A stretch of 64,000 nt of DNA from G963664835 sp965220775 (GTDB taxonomy: Bacteria > Chloroflexota > UBA6077 > FW602-bin22 > JBCLEL01): positions 1,116,001 through 1,180,000 of the forward strand of contig OZ244845.1 of assembly GCA_965220775.1 (NCBI GenBank), in the 5' to 3' direction. The position numbers were made by a program, and so were the translations under genes. Each line of letters starts with the position of its first letter. Position 1 is the stretch's first letter. Below the pieces are notes generated by a model that was not told the DNA's origin, searched no databases, and was given only the letters and a program-made list of their open reading frames with translations. Of the stretch, positions 52,758 to 62,156 are shown in pieces.

Positions 52758-53711
52758 CTACCCTTCGCGCGAGGCCGCTACCGGCTGATAAACGGGCGTG
52801 CACCATCGCGTGTACGCCGGCACCTCCGCCTTGACCGCTCGAAAGAATAGCTCTTGTAGCTTGGCGGTGACGGGGCCGATTCCGCCGGAGCCCACGGGCC
52901 TGCGGTCGACCTCGCCGACCGGCGTTATCTCGGCAGCGGTGCCGGTCATGAAGACCTCGTCGGCAATGTATAGTTCGGTCCGATCGACTTGCCGCTCGAT
53001 CGTATCGATTCCAAGCTCGCGCTTGGCCAGCTCCATCACCGAGGCGCGGGTGATTCCCATCAGAATGTTCTCGGAGGGCGCCGGCGTAACCAGCTGGCCG
53101 TCAATTATGAGGAATATGTTCTCCCCGCTGCCTTCCGAGACGTGCCCTTCGTGGGTCAGCATGATCGCCTCGTCGAAGCCATTCAGCTCGGCCTCGCTCT
53201 TGGCCAGCGCCGAGTTAACGTATATGCCGGTTATCTTTGCGCGGGCCGGTATGCCATTGTCATCCACCCGGCGGTAAGTCGAGGTGCAGCAGCGGCAGCC
53301 GGATTGATTGTCGATGTATTTGCCCAGCAATGCGTAAAACAGAACGAACCCGTCATCCACGTTGTGGAGCCGGACGCCAATAGCCAAGGAGCTCTTGTAG
53401 ACCAGCGGGCGAATGTAGACGTCGTGGCGGGGATTGTCCCGCCGCAGCATTTCGAGCGTGATCCGCCCCAGCTCTTCCGGCGTCCCGGGAGCCTTCATGG
53501 TGAGGATCCGGCACGACTTGACGAGGCGCTCGTAGTGTTCGCGCATTCGGAACAGATAGAGCTGCTGTTGTTCTTCGTTCCAGTAGCCGCGGATACCCTC
53601 GAAGCAAGCGGTGCCATAGTTCAGGGCGTGGGTCATTACATTTACATTCGCCTCGGCCAAGGGCATGAAGTTGCCATTGAAATAGGCCGTGGAAGCAAGC
53701 GGGGTCGACAT
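52758..53711 (-). CDS. ilvE: Branched-chain amino acid aminotransferase
   Basis: PLP enzyme for the last step of Val, Leu and Ile synthesis. The 317-residue class IV aminotransferase has the PLP lysine in ARAKITGIYVNSALAKSEA, EGSGENIFLI and the cofactor phosphate loop in FMTGTAAEITPVGEVDRRPVG. The N-terminus YFNGNFMPLAEANVNVMTHALNYGTACFEGIRGY is typical of the IlvE group. A strong AGGAGGG precedes the ATG. D-amino acid aminotransferases share the fold, but these motifs favour IlvE. Confidence 0.94.
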   Translation of the reverse strand: MSTPLASTAYFNGNFMPLAEANVNVMTHALNYGTACFEGIRGYWNEEQQQLYLFRMREHYERLVKSCRILTMKAPGTPEELGRITLEMLRRDNPRHDVYIRPLVYKSSLAIGVRLHNVDDGFVLFYALLGKYIDNQSGCRCCTSTYRRVDDNGIPARAKITGIYVNSALAKSEAELNGFDEAIMLTHEGHVSEGSGENIFLIIDGQLVTPAPSENILMGITRASVMELAKRELGIDTIERQVDRTELYIADEVFMTGTAAEITPVGEVDRRPVGSGGIGPVTAKLQELFFRAVKAEVPAYTRWCTPVYQPVAASREG

Positions 53712-53875
53712 TTCTAACCCTCCTGAGGCGAATTTGGTTGAGTGCCCCGATTATAGCAAACGCCTCAATGGGTCCGATGGCGCGGTCAGCGGGCGGGAGG
53801 GCCGAGGCTCAACCACGACCTTCCTGGCCGGCGCATCCCGACTGGAGAGCGGTATCTTAGCTTGGGATTCCCGAT

Positions 53876-54679
53876 TCACACGGCCAGATCGCGCCGGTCG
53901 AACGTGACCAACGCCGCCGCCAGGAATATCGCCGTCAAGGCCAGCAGCACGCCGGCGTGGCCGAGATTCAGCCCGTTCGACAAGGGATCAGCATCTATGA
54001 AGTAGTAGAATGGCGACAACACCTTAAAGGGTCCGATGGCCTCCGAAATCGGGGCCAACGCGTTCAGAAAATAACTCAAGATGCCGGCCGCGCTCGAGAT
54101 GCCCATGCTCAGCCCGCGGTTGCCGCTCGCGGATCCGACGGCGAGAGCCAGCGTCCCGAACATCAAGCCCAGCAGCATCGCGCTGAAAGTGGCTTCGGCG
54201 AGCCTTCCCAGGCCGATTTCCATATCGACCATGTCGGCTCCGATTGCTAGGGCCGCCCAGAACGCAACAGCCAATACCAGAGCCGCAAGTACCATCGCGG
54301 CGAACTTCTCCAACACCACCTGAGCTCGCGTCACTGGATTGGCTAGAAGCAGATCGAGGGTCCCTTTGTCCTCTTCTCCAGCGGTGGCGCCGCTCCCGTA
54401 AGAAATCGCGAAGATCACGAATAGCATCGGAAGCATCAGGAAGTATAGCTGGGAATTCAGGAATCCTTCCGGCGAGGTGATGTCTGTGAATTCGCCGGCA
54501 AATAGCGCCATGACCTCGGGTGACAGAGCTTCGACGTATCCCTCAAGCTCCTCGGCTGATTCGCGGATACTCGGATAGAAGGCCATCATCATAAGGGCGA
54601 GCAATATCAGTCCGATCGACCACCACATCAGAGCGCGACGCGCGTCACGCAAAGACTTCAGCAACACGTTACGCAGCAT
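53876..54679 (-). CDS. ABC-2 type transporter permease
   Basis: About 267 residues with six membrane segments and a single extracytoplasmic stretch (about 35-70: SAEELEGYVEALSPEVMALFAGEF). The second-third segment region (SYGSGATAGEEDKGTLDLLLANPVTRAQVVLEK) is the hallmark of ABC-2 exporters such as NatB/YhgE. The ATG at 54679 has GAGGTGAG upstream, within the end of the ATPase gene; a GTG at 54688 is an alternative. Forms an exporter with the ATPase before it. Substrate unknown; drug, lipid or sodium export are possible. Confidence 0.9.
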   Translation of the reverse strand: MLRNVLLKSLRDARRALMWWSIGLILLALMMMAFYPSIRESAEELEGYVEALSPEVMALFAGEFTDITSPEGFLNSQLYFLMLPMLFVIFAISYGSGATAGEEDKGTLDLLLANPVTRAQVVLEKFAAMVLAALVLAVAFWAALAIGADMVDMEIGLGRLAEATFSAMLLGLMFGTLALAVGSASGNRGLSMGISSAAGILSYFLNALAPISEAIGPFKVLSPFYYFIDADPLSNGLNLGHAGVLLALTAIFLAAALVTFDRRDLAV

Positions 54680-55568
54680 TATTCTCACCTCGGTTGTAGT
54701 AGGCCAGGAAAATCTCTTCCAGGCTGGGTTCGTGACTGACCAAGTTCACTACCTCGAACTTGCTAGCGGCCTTAATCACCGCGTCCAAAGTACCCTTCAC
54801 CTTGCAGCGGAGTACGCTGTTCTCCACGGTCAAGTCGCTAATGCCGGCTACGTTGGCGAACGCGGCCTCAGACACCGGCGCCCCGAAGTGAATCTCCAGC
54901 TGGCGCAGCGCCCTGGATTTTAGCGCGTTGACTTCCTCGACGGCGATCAATTGGCCTTCTCGGATGATCCCCACTCGATCGCAGACCCGCTCCACCTCGG
55001 GAAGGTTATGGGATGAAAGGAACACTGTCTGCTCCTCGACCTCGGAGATGAGTCGATAGAACTCCTGCTGTATAAGCGGGTCCAATCCGTTAGTCGGTTC
55101 ATCCAAGATAAGCAACTCCGGCTTGTGCATAAGAGCCTGGATCAGCCCGATTTTCTGCTGATTCCCATGAGAAAGTGTTCGGATCGGGCGCGAGAGGTCA
55201 CTATCGAGCCGGTCGGCCAACTCTTCGACGCCCGTCCAATCGACGCCCCCTCGTAGATTGCCCATGTAGCGAAGCATTTCAGCGCCCTTGAGTTTTTCGT
55301 AAAGTGCCAAATCGCCGGGCAAGTAGCCGATCCGGCGCCGGATCTCCTTGCTCTGCTCATGGACATCCAAGCCGAATATCCTGGCGACGCCGCTGTTGGG
55401 CCGGATAAAGTCCAGCAGCGTGCGAATAGTCGTCGTCTTGCCGGCGCCGTTGGGGCCGAGAAAGCCGAACACCTCACCCGGCCGGACGTCCAAGCTCAGA
55501 TCGATCACGCCTCGGTTCTTGCCGTAAGACTTGGTCAGCGCTTCGGTATGTATGATGCCTTCGCTCAT
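54669..55568 (-). CDS. ABC transporter ATP-binding protein (ABC-2 partner)
   Basis: ATPase of 299 residues. Walker A FLGPNGAGKTTTIRTL, Q loop, signature LSHGNQQKIGLIQAL, Walker B LLILDEPTNGLDP, switch His in FLSSHNLPEVERVC. A C-terminal extension of about 80 residues follows, as in drug and antibiotic resistance ATPases (CcmA/NatA type). Its last bases overlap the permease start, so the two are coupled. Confidence 0.95.
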   Translation of the reverse strand: MSEGIIHTEALTKSYGKNRGVIDLSLDVRPGEVFGFLGPNGAGKTTTIRTLLDFIRPNSGVARIFGLDVHEQSKEIRRRIGYLPGDLALYEKLKGAEMLRYMGNLRGGVDWTGVEELADRLDSDLSRPIRTLSHGNQQKIGLIQALMHKPELLILDEPTNGLDPLIQQEFYRLISEVEEQTVFLSSHNLPEVERVCDRVGIIREGQLIAVEEVNALKSRALRQLEIHFGAPVSEAAFANVAGISDLTVENSVLRCKVKGTLDAVIKAASKFEVVNLVSHEPSLEEIFLAYYNRGENNAA

Positions 55569-55810
55569 CTTGATCGTCCCAGATTCATAGTTTCTTCTCC
55601 TAAGTAAGGACAGCCTACCAAGGACCTTTGTAAATGTAATTTAGATAACTCTAAAAATTAGTTTAGTCCCTTCTACCCCAAGTTGTCAAGCACCTGTTCG
55701 ACTCGGCCCGGCGCATCCTCCGGCGACCCAATAGCCGGCCGGCGAGGTGATAGTATTGTCTTGGCTCGTCCAATCCAATTTTCAGAGCAAAGAGGATGTA
55801 CTAGGTCGCA

Positions 55811-56899
55811 ATGAAGATTACCCGCGTCTCCTGGGAAGAGTATAGCTATCCGCACGCTACGCCACTCAAAACCGGCAAGCACATCTCTACCCACGCAGGT
55901 CTGGCTGTGGCGAGAGTGTTTACAGATGAAGGAATTGAGGGCATCGGCATAGGCGCCGCCAGCCTGGTGGGTCGGGCGCTGGTAGGCACGCTTGAGCGCG
56001 AGCTGATCGGCGAAAACCCGATGAACGTCGAGCGTCTCTGGCACAAGATGTGGGTCCCCAAGCTGGTGGGCCGGCGCGGCATGACAACGCGCGTTATCAG
56101 CGCGATCGACATCGCTCTATGGGACTTGCGGGGCAAGATAGCCGATCAACCGTTGTACCGGCTGTTGGGTGGCTACCGGGACCGGGTGCCGGCCTATATC
56201 GCCGGAGGCTACTACCTGGATGGCAAGACCCTGGATGATTTGGCCCAGGAGATGCTCCAGAACGTTCAAACCGGCGCCACAGCCGTCAAGATGAAAGTTG
56301 GCGGCGTGCCGATCAACGAAGACGTAGAGCGAGTACGGGTGGTTCGCGAGGCGATCGGGCCGAAAGTCAAACTCATGGTGGACGCCAACTGCGCCTACCG
56401 CTACTACGAAGCGATCCAATTTGCTCGAAAGATAGAGCCGTTCGATATTTACTGGTTCGAGGAGCCGGTCGCGCCGGATGACTATCGGGGTCACGCTATG
56501 CTGGCCGAGCAAACGACTATTCCGATCGCAACCGGCGAGAACGAGTACACTCGCTACGGGTTTCGCGATCTGATCGAGCACCGTTCGGCGGCGATTCTGA
56601 ACGCCGATGCCCAAATACTGGGTGGAATCACGGAGTTTATGAAGGTCGTCGCGATGGCGCAGGCGTACGACCTTGACGTTTCTCCCCACGGTAGCCAGGA
56701 AGTTCACGTGCATCTGGTTGCCGCGGCGGCCAACGCCACGTTCCTCGAGACCTACCGAGAGGCCGTCTTCCCAATCTGGCGTGAGGTTTTCAAGCACACA
56801 CTGACTATGAACGAAGACGGGACCGTGAGCCCGCCGGACCGGCCAGGTCTCGGCATCGAACCAAACTATGAGGCGCTTGCCCCGTACCGGGTGGCTTAG
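55811..56899 (+). CDS. Mandelate racemase / muconate lactonizing enzyme-type enolase superfamily member
   Basis: A 362-residue enzyme of the enolase superfamily. The N-terminal cap is followed by a barrel with Lys in TAVKMKVGG, metal ligands Asp in LMVDANCAY, Glu in YWFEEPVAP and Glu in IATGENEYTRYG, and His in VSPHGSQEVHV. These fit acid-sugar dehydratases of the mandelate racemase subgroup. Substrate unknown; sugar acids are the usual class. It stands alone on the plus strand and is convergent with the acetyltransferase gene. Confidence 0.9.
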   Translation: MKITRVSWEEYSYPHATPLKTGKHISTHAGLAVARVFTDEGIEGIGIGAASLVGRALVGTLERELIGENPMNVERLWHKMWVPKLVGRRGMTTRVISAIDIALWDLRGKIADQPLYRLLGGYRDRVPAYIAGGYYLDGKTLDDLAQEMLQNVQTGATAVKMKVGGVPINEDVERVRVVREAIGPKVKLMVDANCAYRYYEAIQFARKIEPFDIYWFEEPVAPDDYRGHAMLAEQTTIPIATGENEYTRYGFRDLIEHRSAAILNADAQILGGITEFMKVVAMAQAYDLDVSPHGSQEVHVHLVAAAANATFLETYREAVFPIWREVFKHTLTMNEDGTVSPPDRPGLGIEPNYEALAPYRVA

Positions 56900-56923
56900 T
56901 CCCGCCGGCCGGCGCGGCGTCAC

Positions 56924-57664
56924 CTATTCCGGCTTCGTGGTCCAGTAGCGGGACGGGTCGCGTTTTGCCTCCGCCAACAGCGTGTCAACGTACTCCCGGA
57001 CTTGAAAGAGCCGGCACTCGGCGTCGCCCACGCAGCCTCGGATGAGCGTCCCGATGCGGTCCCAGTACTCGCCGAGCAAGGGTCGATCCAGGCGCCAAGG
57101 TCCAGATGTCCATCTCGGATCCGGCCGTTCGTGTCGGTAGATGGTCTCTACCAGATGGACGTAGGTGGACGAGTCGTATTCGACTCCGAGCATCAGAACC
57201 TTGGCGTCTGCTTGGTAGGCCTTGTACATGGGTGAGTGGGTGCCGAACATCTTGCCCCACGGCTCCAGGTCCCAGACCGAATCGTAGCCCTCGCGGCTCA
57301 GATGGCCGGAGGTAAACTCGTGCGCCCGCTTGCCCAGGGCCGCGACGGAGTGGGAGTAGTGGTCCGAGCGCACGGTCTCCGGCATCAGGCGGAAGTACTC
57401 GGTGATCCAGCCAACAGTTGATGGCGTGGTCTCGACGTTCCATGATTCTGCCCGCAAAACCCTGCCGTCTAAGAGGTTGAACGAGGGCATCAGGATGAGT
57501 CCCTGATAGCCGACAGCGTCTTTCAGGGCGTCGATTACGGTGCCCGGCCCGCCTTCGACGGGACCCAGGCTCTTGAACGACGAGTGGATGAACAGGATGT
57601 TTCCCGTCTCGACGCCGAGAGATCTCAGGTCTTGCCTAAGTTTTGACCGTGTGTGGGATGACAT
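56924..57664 (-). CDS. AAC(3)-family N-acetyltransferase
   Basis: A 246-residue protein of the aminoglycoside 3-N-acetyltransferase fold (YokD-like). HSSFKSLGPVEGGPGTVIDAL near the start and RSDHYSHSVAALGKRAHEFTSG (with the conserved His pair) match the family, as do the TWRSEYWDRIGTL-type C-terminal elements. Environmental members need not confer drug resistance and may acetylate other amines. It lies 24 bases from the convergent enolase-superfamily gene. Confidence 0.88.
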   Translation of the reverse strand: MSSHTRSKLRQDLRSLGVETGNILFIHSSFKSLGPVEGGPGTVIDALKDAVGYQGLILMPSFNLLDGRVLRAESWNVETTPSTVGWITEYFRLMPETVRSDHYSHSVAALGKRAHEFTSGHLSREGYDSVWDLEPWGKMFGTHSPMYKAYQADAKVLMLGVEYDSSTYVHLVETIYRHERPDPRWTSGPWRLDRPLLGEYWDRIGTLIRGCVGDAECRLFQVREYVDTLLAEAKRDPSRYWTTKPE

Positions 57665-57732
57665 CAGCCGGCACCCTAGAGCAGTTGTTTGGACGAAAGG
57701 ATTATATGCCGGCAGTGATAGCCGGCGCGGTT

Positions 57733-58170
57733 CTAGCCGGGCACTTCCTCTACTTCGGACTCACTGCTCGGCAGGACGGTCACCTCGGCTTCGATTGGCT
57801 CGCCCAAACGGGCTTTCAATTGGCGCAACTCTTGCTCATAGCCGGCCTGCATCGTCGCCATTTGACGCTCCACTTGGTTGATGTGTTCGGTCATGCGTAT
57901 CAACACTTCCACGCCGGCAAGATTGACGCCAAGGTCTTTTATGTAACCTTTTACCAGATTCAAACGCTCTATATCGCGGGCCGAATACAGCCGGATGCGT
58001 CCACTGGTCCGCGACGGGTTGATCAAGCCCACTCGCTCATAGTAGCGCAGAGTCTGGGCGTGCATATTCACCATTCGGGCCGCTATGCTGATGGTGTAAA
58101 CCGGCTCGTCTTCTGGACCGCGCTTGGGTTGCGCCACCCGTTCCAGGGCGGCCTTGCTAGCTTGGCTCAT
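57733..58170 (-). CDS. hspR: MerR-family regulator, HspR-like
   Basis: A 145-residue protein. After a polar N-terminus come a winged helix-turn-helix (VYTISIAARMVNMHAQTLRYYERVGLINPSRTSGRIRLYSARDI) and a coiled coil. The MHAQTLRYYERVGLI wording is that of HspR, the repressor of dnaK/clpB in Actinobacteria and Chloroflexota. The C-terminal tail is acidic. No chaperone gene is next to it here. A HAIR-like operator lies in its own promoter, so it may control itself. Confidence 0.85.
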   Translation of the reverse strand: MSQASKAALERVAQPKRGPEDEPVYTISIAARMVNMHAQTLRYYERVGLINPSRTSGRIRLYSARDIERLNLVKGYIKDLGVNLAGVEVLIRMTEHINQVERQMATMQAGYEQELRQLKARLGEPIEAEVTVLPSSESEVEEVPG

Positions 58171-58235
58171 GACCTCGATTCTCTCGTCGGGTATTGTCCT
58201 CTGGATGCCACACTCGGGGCTCTCGTCCTACGACA

Positions 58236-58265
58236 ATCATAGCAAGTTGAGCATATGACAGTCAA
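58236..58265 (-). promoter_or_regulatory. Promoter with HAIR-like operator upstream of hspR
   Basis: On the minus strand TTGACT (58260-58265) is followed after 18 bases by TATGAT (58236-58241). Overlaid on the -35 and spacer is TTGA-N11-TCAA (58247-58265), the spacing of the HspR HAIR palindrome (CTTGAGT-N7-ACTCAAG), though the inner bases differ. An HspR-type protein could bind here and shut off its own gene. Confidence 0.5.
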
Positions 58266-58362
58266 TAACATTGCAAAACCTGTAGAGATATAGAGGATGT
58301 CCGGGATGCCCTGATCGGCTGCGGAAGGCCGGCCGGGGTTCAGGCAACCCGCCGGCGTCGAA

Positions 58363-60027
58363 TCACGAGCGGCGCGGCACCAGTCGTGTGCGGACATACC
58401 AGTCCTGCACCGAAACGAAGCGATCCCGTGGCGCGAGGATCAGCCATATGCGGACGCCCTTGACTTCGCTGTGGACGGCGTACAAGAAGTTGGGGTAGAA
58501 GAGCAGGATGCTGGGCTGGGACTCGGCGAATATCTGCTGAAACTCGGAATACAATCTCTTACGCTCGTTGTAATCGTTCGTCCGGCGCGCCGTTTCCAAC
58601 AGCTCGTCGGCCCGCCGGTTCGCCCAAGAAGCGAAATTCAGGCCGTCCTTGATCTGGGAAGAGTGCCAGAATTGATAGGCGTCGGGGTCCGAGTTCGGCG
58701 ACCATTGCTCGGCCAATACAGCGTGGAAGTTGCGCGGGACCAGAAAGTTCTCGATTAGATCGGTCCAGCCGGCTTTCTGGACCTCGGCTCTGATTCCCAG
58801 CCCGGCAAGCTGCCGGCTGATCTCTTGCGCCACCGCGATGCGCTCCGGCCGGTCGTTCGTCAGCAGTACGAAGCTGAATGGCTCCCCGTCCTTCTCGCGC
58901 AGGCCGTCGCCGTCTCCGTCGGTCCAGCCGGCCTCGTCCAATAGAGCGCTGGCCGCGCTGGGATCGAACGTTGGACGATTCACGTTGGGGTCGAACGCCC
59001 AGGAAGCGCGAAATATGGGGCCTTCGGCGGCCTGTGCCTGGCCTTCATGTGTGATGTCGATCAGGGTCTGTTTATCGATCGCGTGGGCCAAGGCGCGCCG
59101 GACTCGCGCGTCCTCGAAGAACTTTGAACGGTCATTCATTATCAGAAGCGTGAGCTTCGAGTAGTCGGCCTGCGAGTAGATCGAAAGGCGTGCGTGGGCG
59201 CGGGTTTCGGCCAGCATCTCCGGGTGAAGGGAGCGTACGCCCTGTACCTCGCCCCTATCCAGGGCGGCGAGCGCCTCGGCGAAGCTCGAATAGAAGTGGA
59301 AGCGTATTTCGTTCAGGAAGGGATGGACGCCGTAGTACCTGGGGTTCGTCTCCAATATCGCCCGCTCCAGCGTTACCTCCTTCAGCTTGAACGGGCCGGT
59401 ACCTATGGGGTTAGCGTTGAACGGGTGTATGGGCAGCTTTTCGGCTGGTACCGTGGATAGTAGGTGAGCCGGCGCGATTTCTATTGTCGTGAATTCGATG
59501 AACGAGGCCAGCGGCTCCTGCAGCTCGAATCGAACCTGGTACTCATTCAGCTTGACGACGTTCACCGTTTGCCACAAGTCGGCCATCGCCGGACTTCCCT
59601 GGTAGTTGGGGTCTTTGATCGCGTTGACGGTGAAGATTACGTCATCCGCGGTGAAGGGCCAACCATCATGCCAGGTAACGTCTCGGCGTAGGTTGAAAAC
59701 GTAGGCCAAGCCGTCCGGCGAGGTCTCCCAACTCTCGGCCAATCGAGGCTGAATCGTCCCGTTCGGCGCCACCCGGGTCAGCCCCTCGAATATGAGCGCG
59801 GTGAGGTCCTGGTCCACCTCATTGAACTGGGAGAGGAGCGGGTTTATGTAGTTCGGCCGGCCAACGACCGCCTCCCCGTATCGTCCTCCCGAGGCGGGTA
59901 CCAGCTCGGTGGGGGTCAGCGTGGCGTCGATGGCGTAGACGCTGGCCAGGGCGATGAGGCCGGCGATAACCGAAAGCAGTGGCACTTGCTGGAGGAAGCC
60001 GTTCGTCCCGGTGCCGGATCTTTTCAT
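58363..60027 (-). CDS. Family 5 extracellular solute-binding protein (peptide/Opp-type)
   Basis: A 554-residue binding protein. An N-terminal hydrophobic segment (about 15-35) without a lipobox suggests a signal peptide or anchor. The mature part has family 5 blocks: PNYINPLLSQFNEVDQDLTALIFEGLTR, YVFNLRRDVTWHDGWPFTADDVIFT, ADYSKLTLLIMND and the WSPNSDPDAYQFWHSSQI region. It binds oligopeptides, or possibly sugars or opines. No permease or ATPase is adjacent, so it is an orphan. It follows secG by 18 bases and probably shares its transcript. Confidence 0.9.
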   Translation of the reverse strand: MKRSGTGTNGFLQQVPLLSVIAGLIALASVYAIDATLTPTELVPASGGRYGEAVVGRPNYINPLLSQFNEVDQDLTALIFEGLTRVAPNGTIQPRLAESWETSPDGLAYVFNLRRDVTWHDGWPFTADDVIFTVNAIKDPNYQGSPAMADLWQTVNVVKLNEYQVRFELQEPLASFIEFTTIEIAPAHLLSTVPAEKLPIHPFNANPIGTGPFKLKEVTLERAILETNPRYYGVHPFLNEIRFHFYSSFAEALAALDRGEVQGVRSLHPEMLAETRAHARLSIYSQADYSKLTLLIMNDRSKFFEDARVRRALAHAIDKQTLIDITHEGQAQAAEGPIFRASWAFDPNVNRPTFDPSAASALLDEAGWTDGDGDGLREKDGEPFSFVLLTNDRPERIAVAQEISRQLAGLGIRAEVQKAGWTDLIENFLVPRNFHAVLAEQWSPNSDPDAYQFWHSSQIKDGLNFASWANRRADELLETARRTNDYNERKRLYSEFQQIFAESQPSILLFYPNFLYAVHSEVKGVRIWLILAPRDRFVSVQDWYVRTRLVPRRS

Positions 60028-60045
60028 GGGCGAACGAAAGACCGT

Positions 60046-60270
60046 TTAGGAGCGCGCGGCGATGACGTTTGCTATCGAGAGCAGGATAAAGAGCGTGGCG
60101 AGGACAAGGGTAACCTCGAACAGCGTCTTTTCCAATCCGCGGCGCGTGCGAAAGACGGCCGAGTCGCTGCCAAAAGTCGACCCCAACCCGCTGGTTCTGG
60201 ACTGCATGAGGATGATGACGATCAGCAGTACCGACAGCAGAATCTGGGCCGCCTGTAGATATGGTGCCAA
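60046..60270 (-). CDS. secG: Preprotein translocase subunit SecG
   Basis: A 74-residue protein with two membrane segments (about 8-25 and 50-68) and the SecG signature between them, MQSRTSGLGSTFGSDSAVFRTRRGLEKTLFEVT. Starts with TTG at 60270. A TATAAT at 60317-60322 (minus strand) is a possible -10. Supports SecYEG-mediated export together with SecA at 32500. Confidence 0.94.
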   Translation of the reverse strand: MAPYLQAAQILLSVLLIVIILMQSRTSGLGSTFGSDSAVFRTRRGLEKTLFEVTLVLATLFILLSIANVIAARS

Positions 60271-60438
60271 GGGTTATGTACTTCCAATCTAGTTAATGGC
60301 CGGCGTTAGGTTACCGATTATAGCTTATGTGGGCCGGCCGGGTAGGCGTGGTGGGCCGGCGACTATGGTCGGCCGGGCGCCGGATCAAAGCGTACGCGAC
60401 ACCCGGGTCAACTTGCTCTCCGGCTGGGACGCGCGGTT

Positions 60439-61566
60439 TTACTCGGTTACTAGGCACAAGCTACGTGGGTTGCGCAGCTCATACCTGTTTCCATCTGGAT
60501 AAATGTCACCGTCCAAACTGATAGTTTTGTGCTCCTGAAAAGCCCGAATAACCGTGTTGTAAACTGCCTGATCAAACTTCACCCTGATGCGAATGAGACG
60601 GCCATCTCGAACGGATAAGATAGTTGCGTTTCCGTCGAATTCCTGGGGTTCCCTGTCTAGTTGGACAACTTGGGCCCTTATTTGCTCGTCGTAGGAGGGC
60701 TCATCGTGGCGGAAGGATTTTGCCGCTTCCGCCAGAATGTCAGCGGAATTGATGGAAAACTGGAAACGGGAATCAAGAGCGTCCCATGGTCGTAAGTCGG
60801 ACCAAATCAGATCTATATCAACTCCCCCACCCTTACTCGCCAAATGTGCCACCGAATCACATAGATTGGCGCTCACGCCGTGAGGGACGGCTTGTCTGAA
60901 TGAATCCAGACTATCATTGGCAAAGGCGTTTTCCACGGCTGTCCTAGCATGCTCCAGCGCCTGAGCAAGTCTCTTAGTGGCGGTGCGCGGGAAGGGTGTA
61001 TAGAAGTCGTCTCCCATATCGTCCTGTCTCACTAATCCCGCCGGGACCGGAGAATGCAACGTTAGCGTGTAGCCTTGGTTATAATTGGCCATCGGACGTA
61101 CGTTATCAAGAAACTCAGCTACATCGGAGCTCATCTTCCCACGGTATGTTGCCTGTGGTCTCTCTGCAGCGCGTGCGCCGGCAGCCAGCATGTTATATGC
61201 ATCATTTAGCAGATCTGCGCTCCTACGTAGAGACAAAGGCTCTCTCACCTTTCCATTAACCGAACGCATTCGTATCACGTCGCCACCAGTGGCTAAAAGG
61301 TCTTGGAACACATCAAGCTCAGAGCGTTCCTCCACTGTGGCTAGAACCGCGACGGTCTCAGCCATACTCTCAGCATAATCCGCGATGGTATCCCGTATAG
61401 GGACGAGTAGCTCCCAGATTCGCCCACCGTGTTCTTTGGAGAAGACATTGGCTGGCCTGCTACCCCAGGGCCCTTCGTTTTTCCATCCACGAGAATTCAG
61501 GTAGGATCGTAGGCTCAAGATTGACAATCTTGATAAGGCCGCCTTGTCCTTTATCCCGACTAGCAT
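60439..61566 (-). CDS. Unknown 375-residue protein, partner of the DUF4365 protein
   Basis: Not recognised. The ATG at 61566 lies inside the last codons of the DUF4365 gene (ATG-C-TAG), with GGGAG six bases upstream, so the two are translationally coupled. The N-terminal half is helical and charged with several conserved-looking patches (GRIWELLVPIRDTIADYAESMAETV, LLATGGDVIRMRSVNGKVREPLSLRRSADLL). The C-terminal third is beta-rich (DGNATILSVRDGRLIRIRVKFD and a GDIYPDGNRYEL end). No transmembrane segment. The pairing suggests it is a specificity or effector subunit of a DUF4365 nuclease-like pair. Confidence 0.75.
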   Translation of the reverse strand: MLVGIKDKAALSRLSILSLRSYLNSRGWKNEGPWGSRPANVFSKEHGGRIWELLVPIRDTIADYAESMAETVAVLATVEERSELDVFQDLLATGGDVIRMRSVNGKVREPLSLRRSADLLNDAYNMLAAGARAAERPQATYRGKMSSDVAEFLDNVRPMANYNQGYTLTLHSPVPAGLVRQDDMGDDFYTPFPRTATKRLAQALEHARTAVENAFANDSLDSFRQAVPHGVSANLCDSVAHLASKGGGVDIDLIWSDLRPWDALDSRFQFSINSADILAEAAKSFRHDEPSYDEQIRAQVVQLDREPQEFDGNATILSVRDGRLIRIRVKFDQAVYNTVIRAFQEHKTISLDGDIYPDGNRYELRNPRSLCLVTE

Positions 61567-62045
61567 AGCGCATCTCCCTTTTCGGCCTTCTCCATGAGGT
61601 CGATGAGTTGCTCGCTGTTGAAGATATTGGCCGTAGGTACCTGAACCGTAACGCTCGAGGTATTTGGACGGTCGGGTTGCCCTTCCAGAGACATCCAGTA
61701 CGCGCAATGACGCAAACAAAGCTCTTCTTGAGTCTGCTTAAGCCAAAGTGACTTTTCTTCAGGCATGAGAAGAACGATCAGTATGCGAGGGTTCTTGACG
61801 TCCACTCGAAGGTCGTTGTAGTTCTTTATGCTCAAAGGAAAATTCGCAGTCGCACTGCGAATAATGTCCTTCCTTGTTGCCTTGGCCTGGAACTCTATCC
61901 TAGGCCTTCGCCCGAAGTCCGCAATCAGTACTCCATCGACACTGTCGTGGTCCACTCTTGGTTGAGCGATATGGTAACCGGCTTGAGACGCGACCGCTTC
62001 GACGTACGATAAAGAGAATCGTTCCATTTGGGCGTTCAGGTCCAT
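61560..62045 (-). CDS. DUF4365 nuclease-like protein
   Basis: A 161-residue protein of the DUF4365 group, whose members are restriction-endonuclease-like. The core motif is seen as HDSVDGVLIADFGRRPRIEFQAKATRKD: Asp37 and then EFQAK with Glu51, Gln53 and Lys55, a PD-(D/E)xK pattern. FPLSIKNYNDLRVDVKNPRILIVLLMPE is the next domain block. A strong GGAGG lies before the ATG at 62045. DUF4365 proteins occur in antiphage islands; nuclease activity on this protein is inferred from motif only. Confidence 0.82.
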   Translation of the reverse strand: MDLNAQMERFSLSYVEAVASQAGYHIAQPRVDHDSVDGVLIADFGRRPRIEFQAKATRKDIIRSATANFPLSIKNYNDLRVDVKNPRILIVLLMPEEKSLWLKQTQEELCLRHCAYWMSLEGQPDRPNTSSVTVQVPTANIFNSEQLIDLMEKAEKGDALC

Positions 62046-62156
62046 CGATCCAATCCTCCGTTATTCTGCCGGATTCTATTCGATACCATGTTGGACCGCA
62101 GTGCATCCAATTGGGACTCGTCAACGGTAGTGGGCAACATGTCGTCCCGTTTAGGG

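Noticed and set aside
56117..56923. A 268-codon frame antisense to the enolase-superfamily gene
   Set aside because: It is a shadow of a clearly coding gene with all catalytic motifs.
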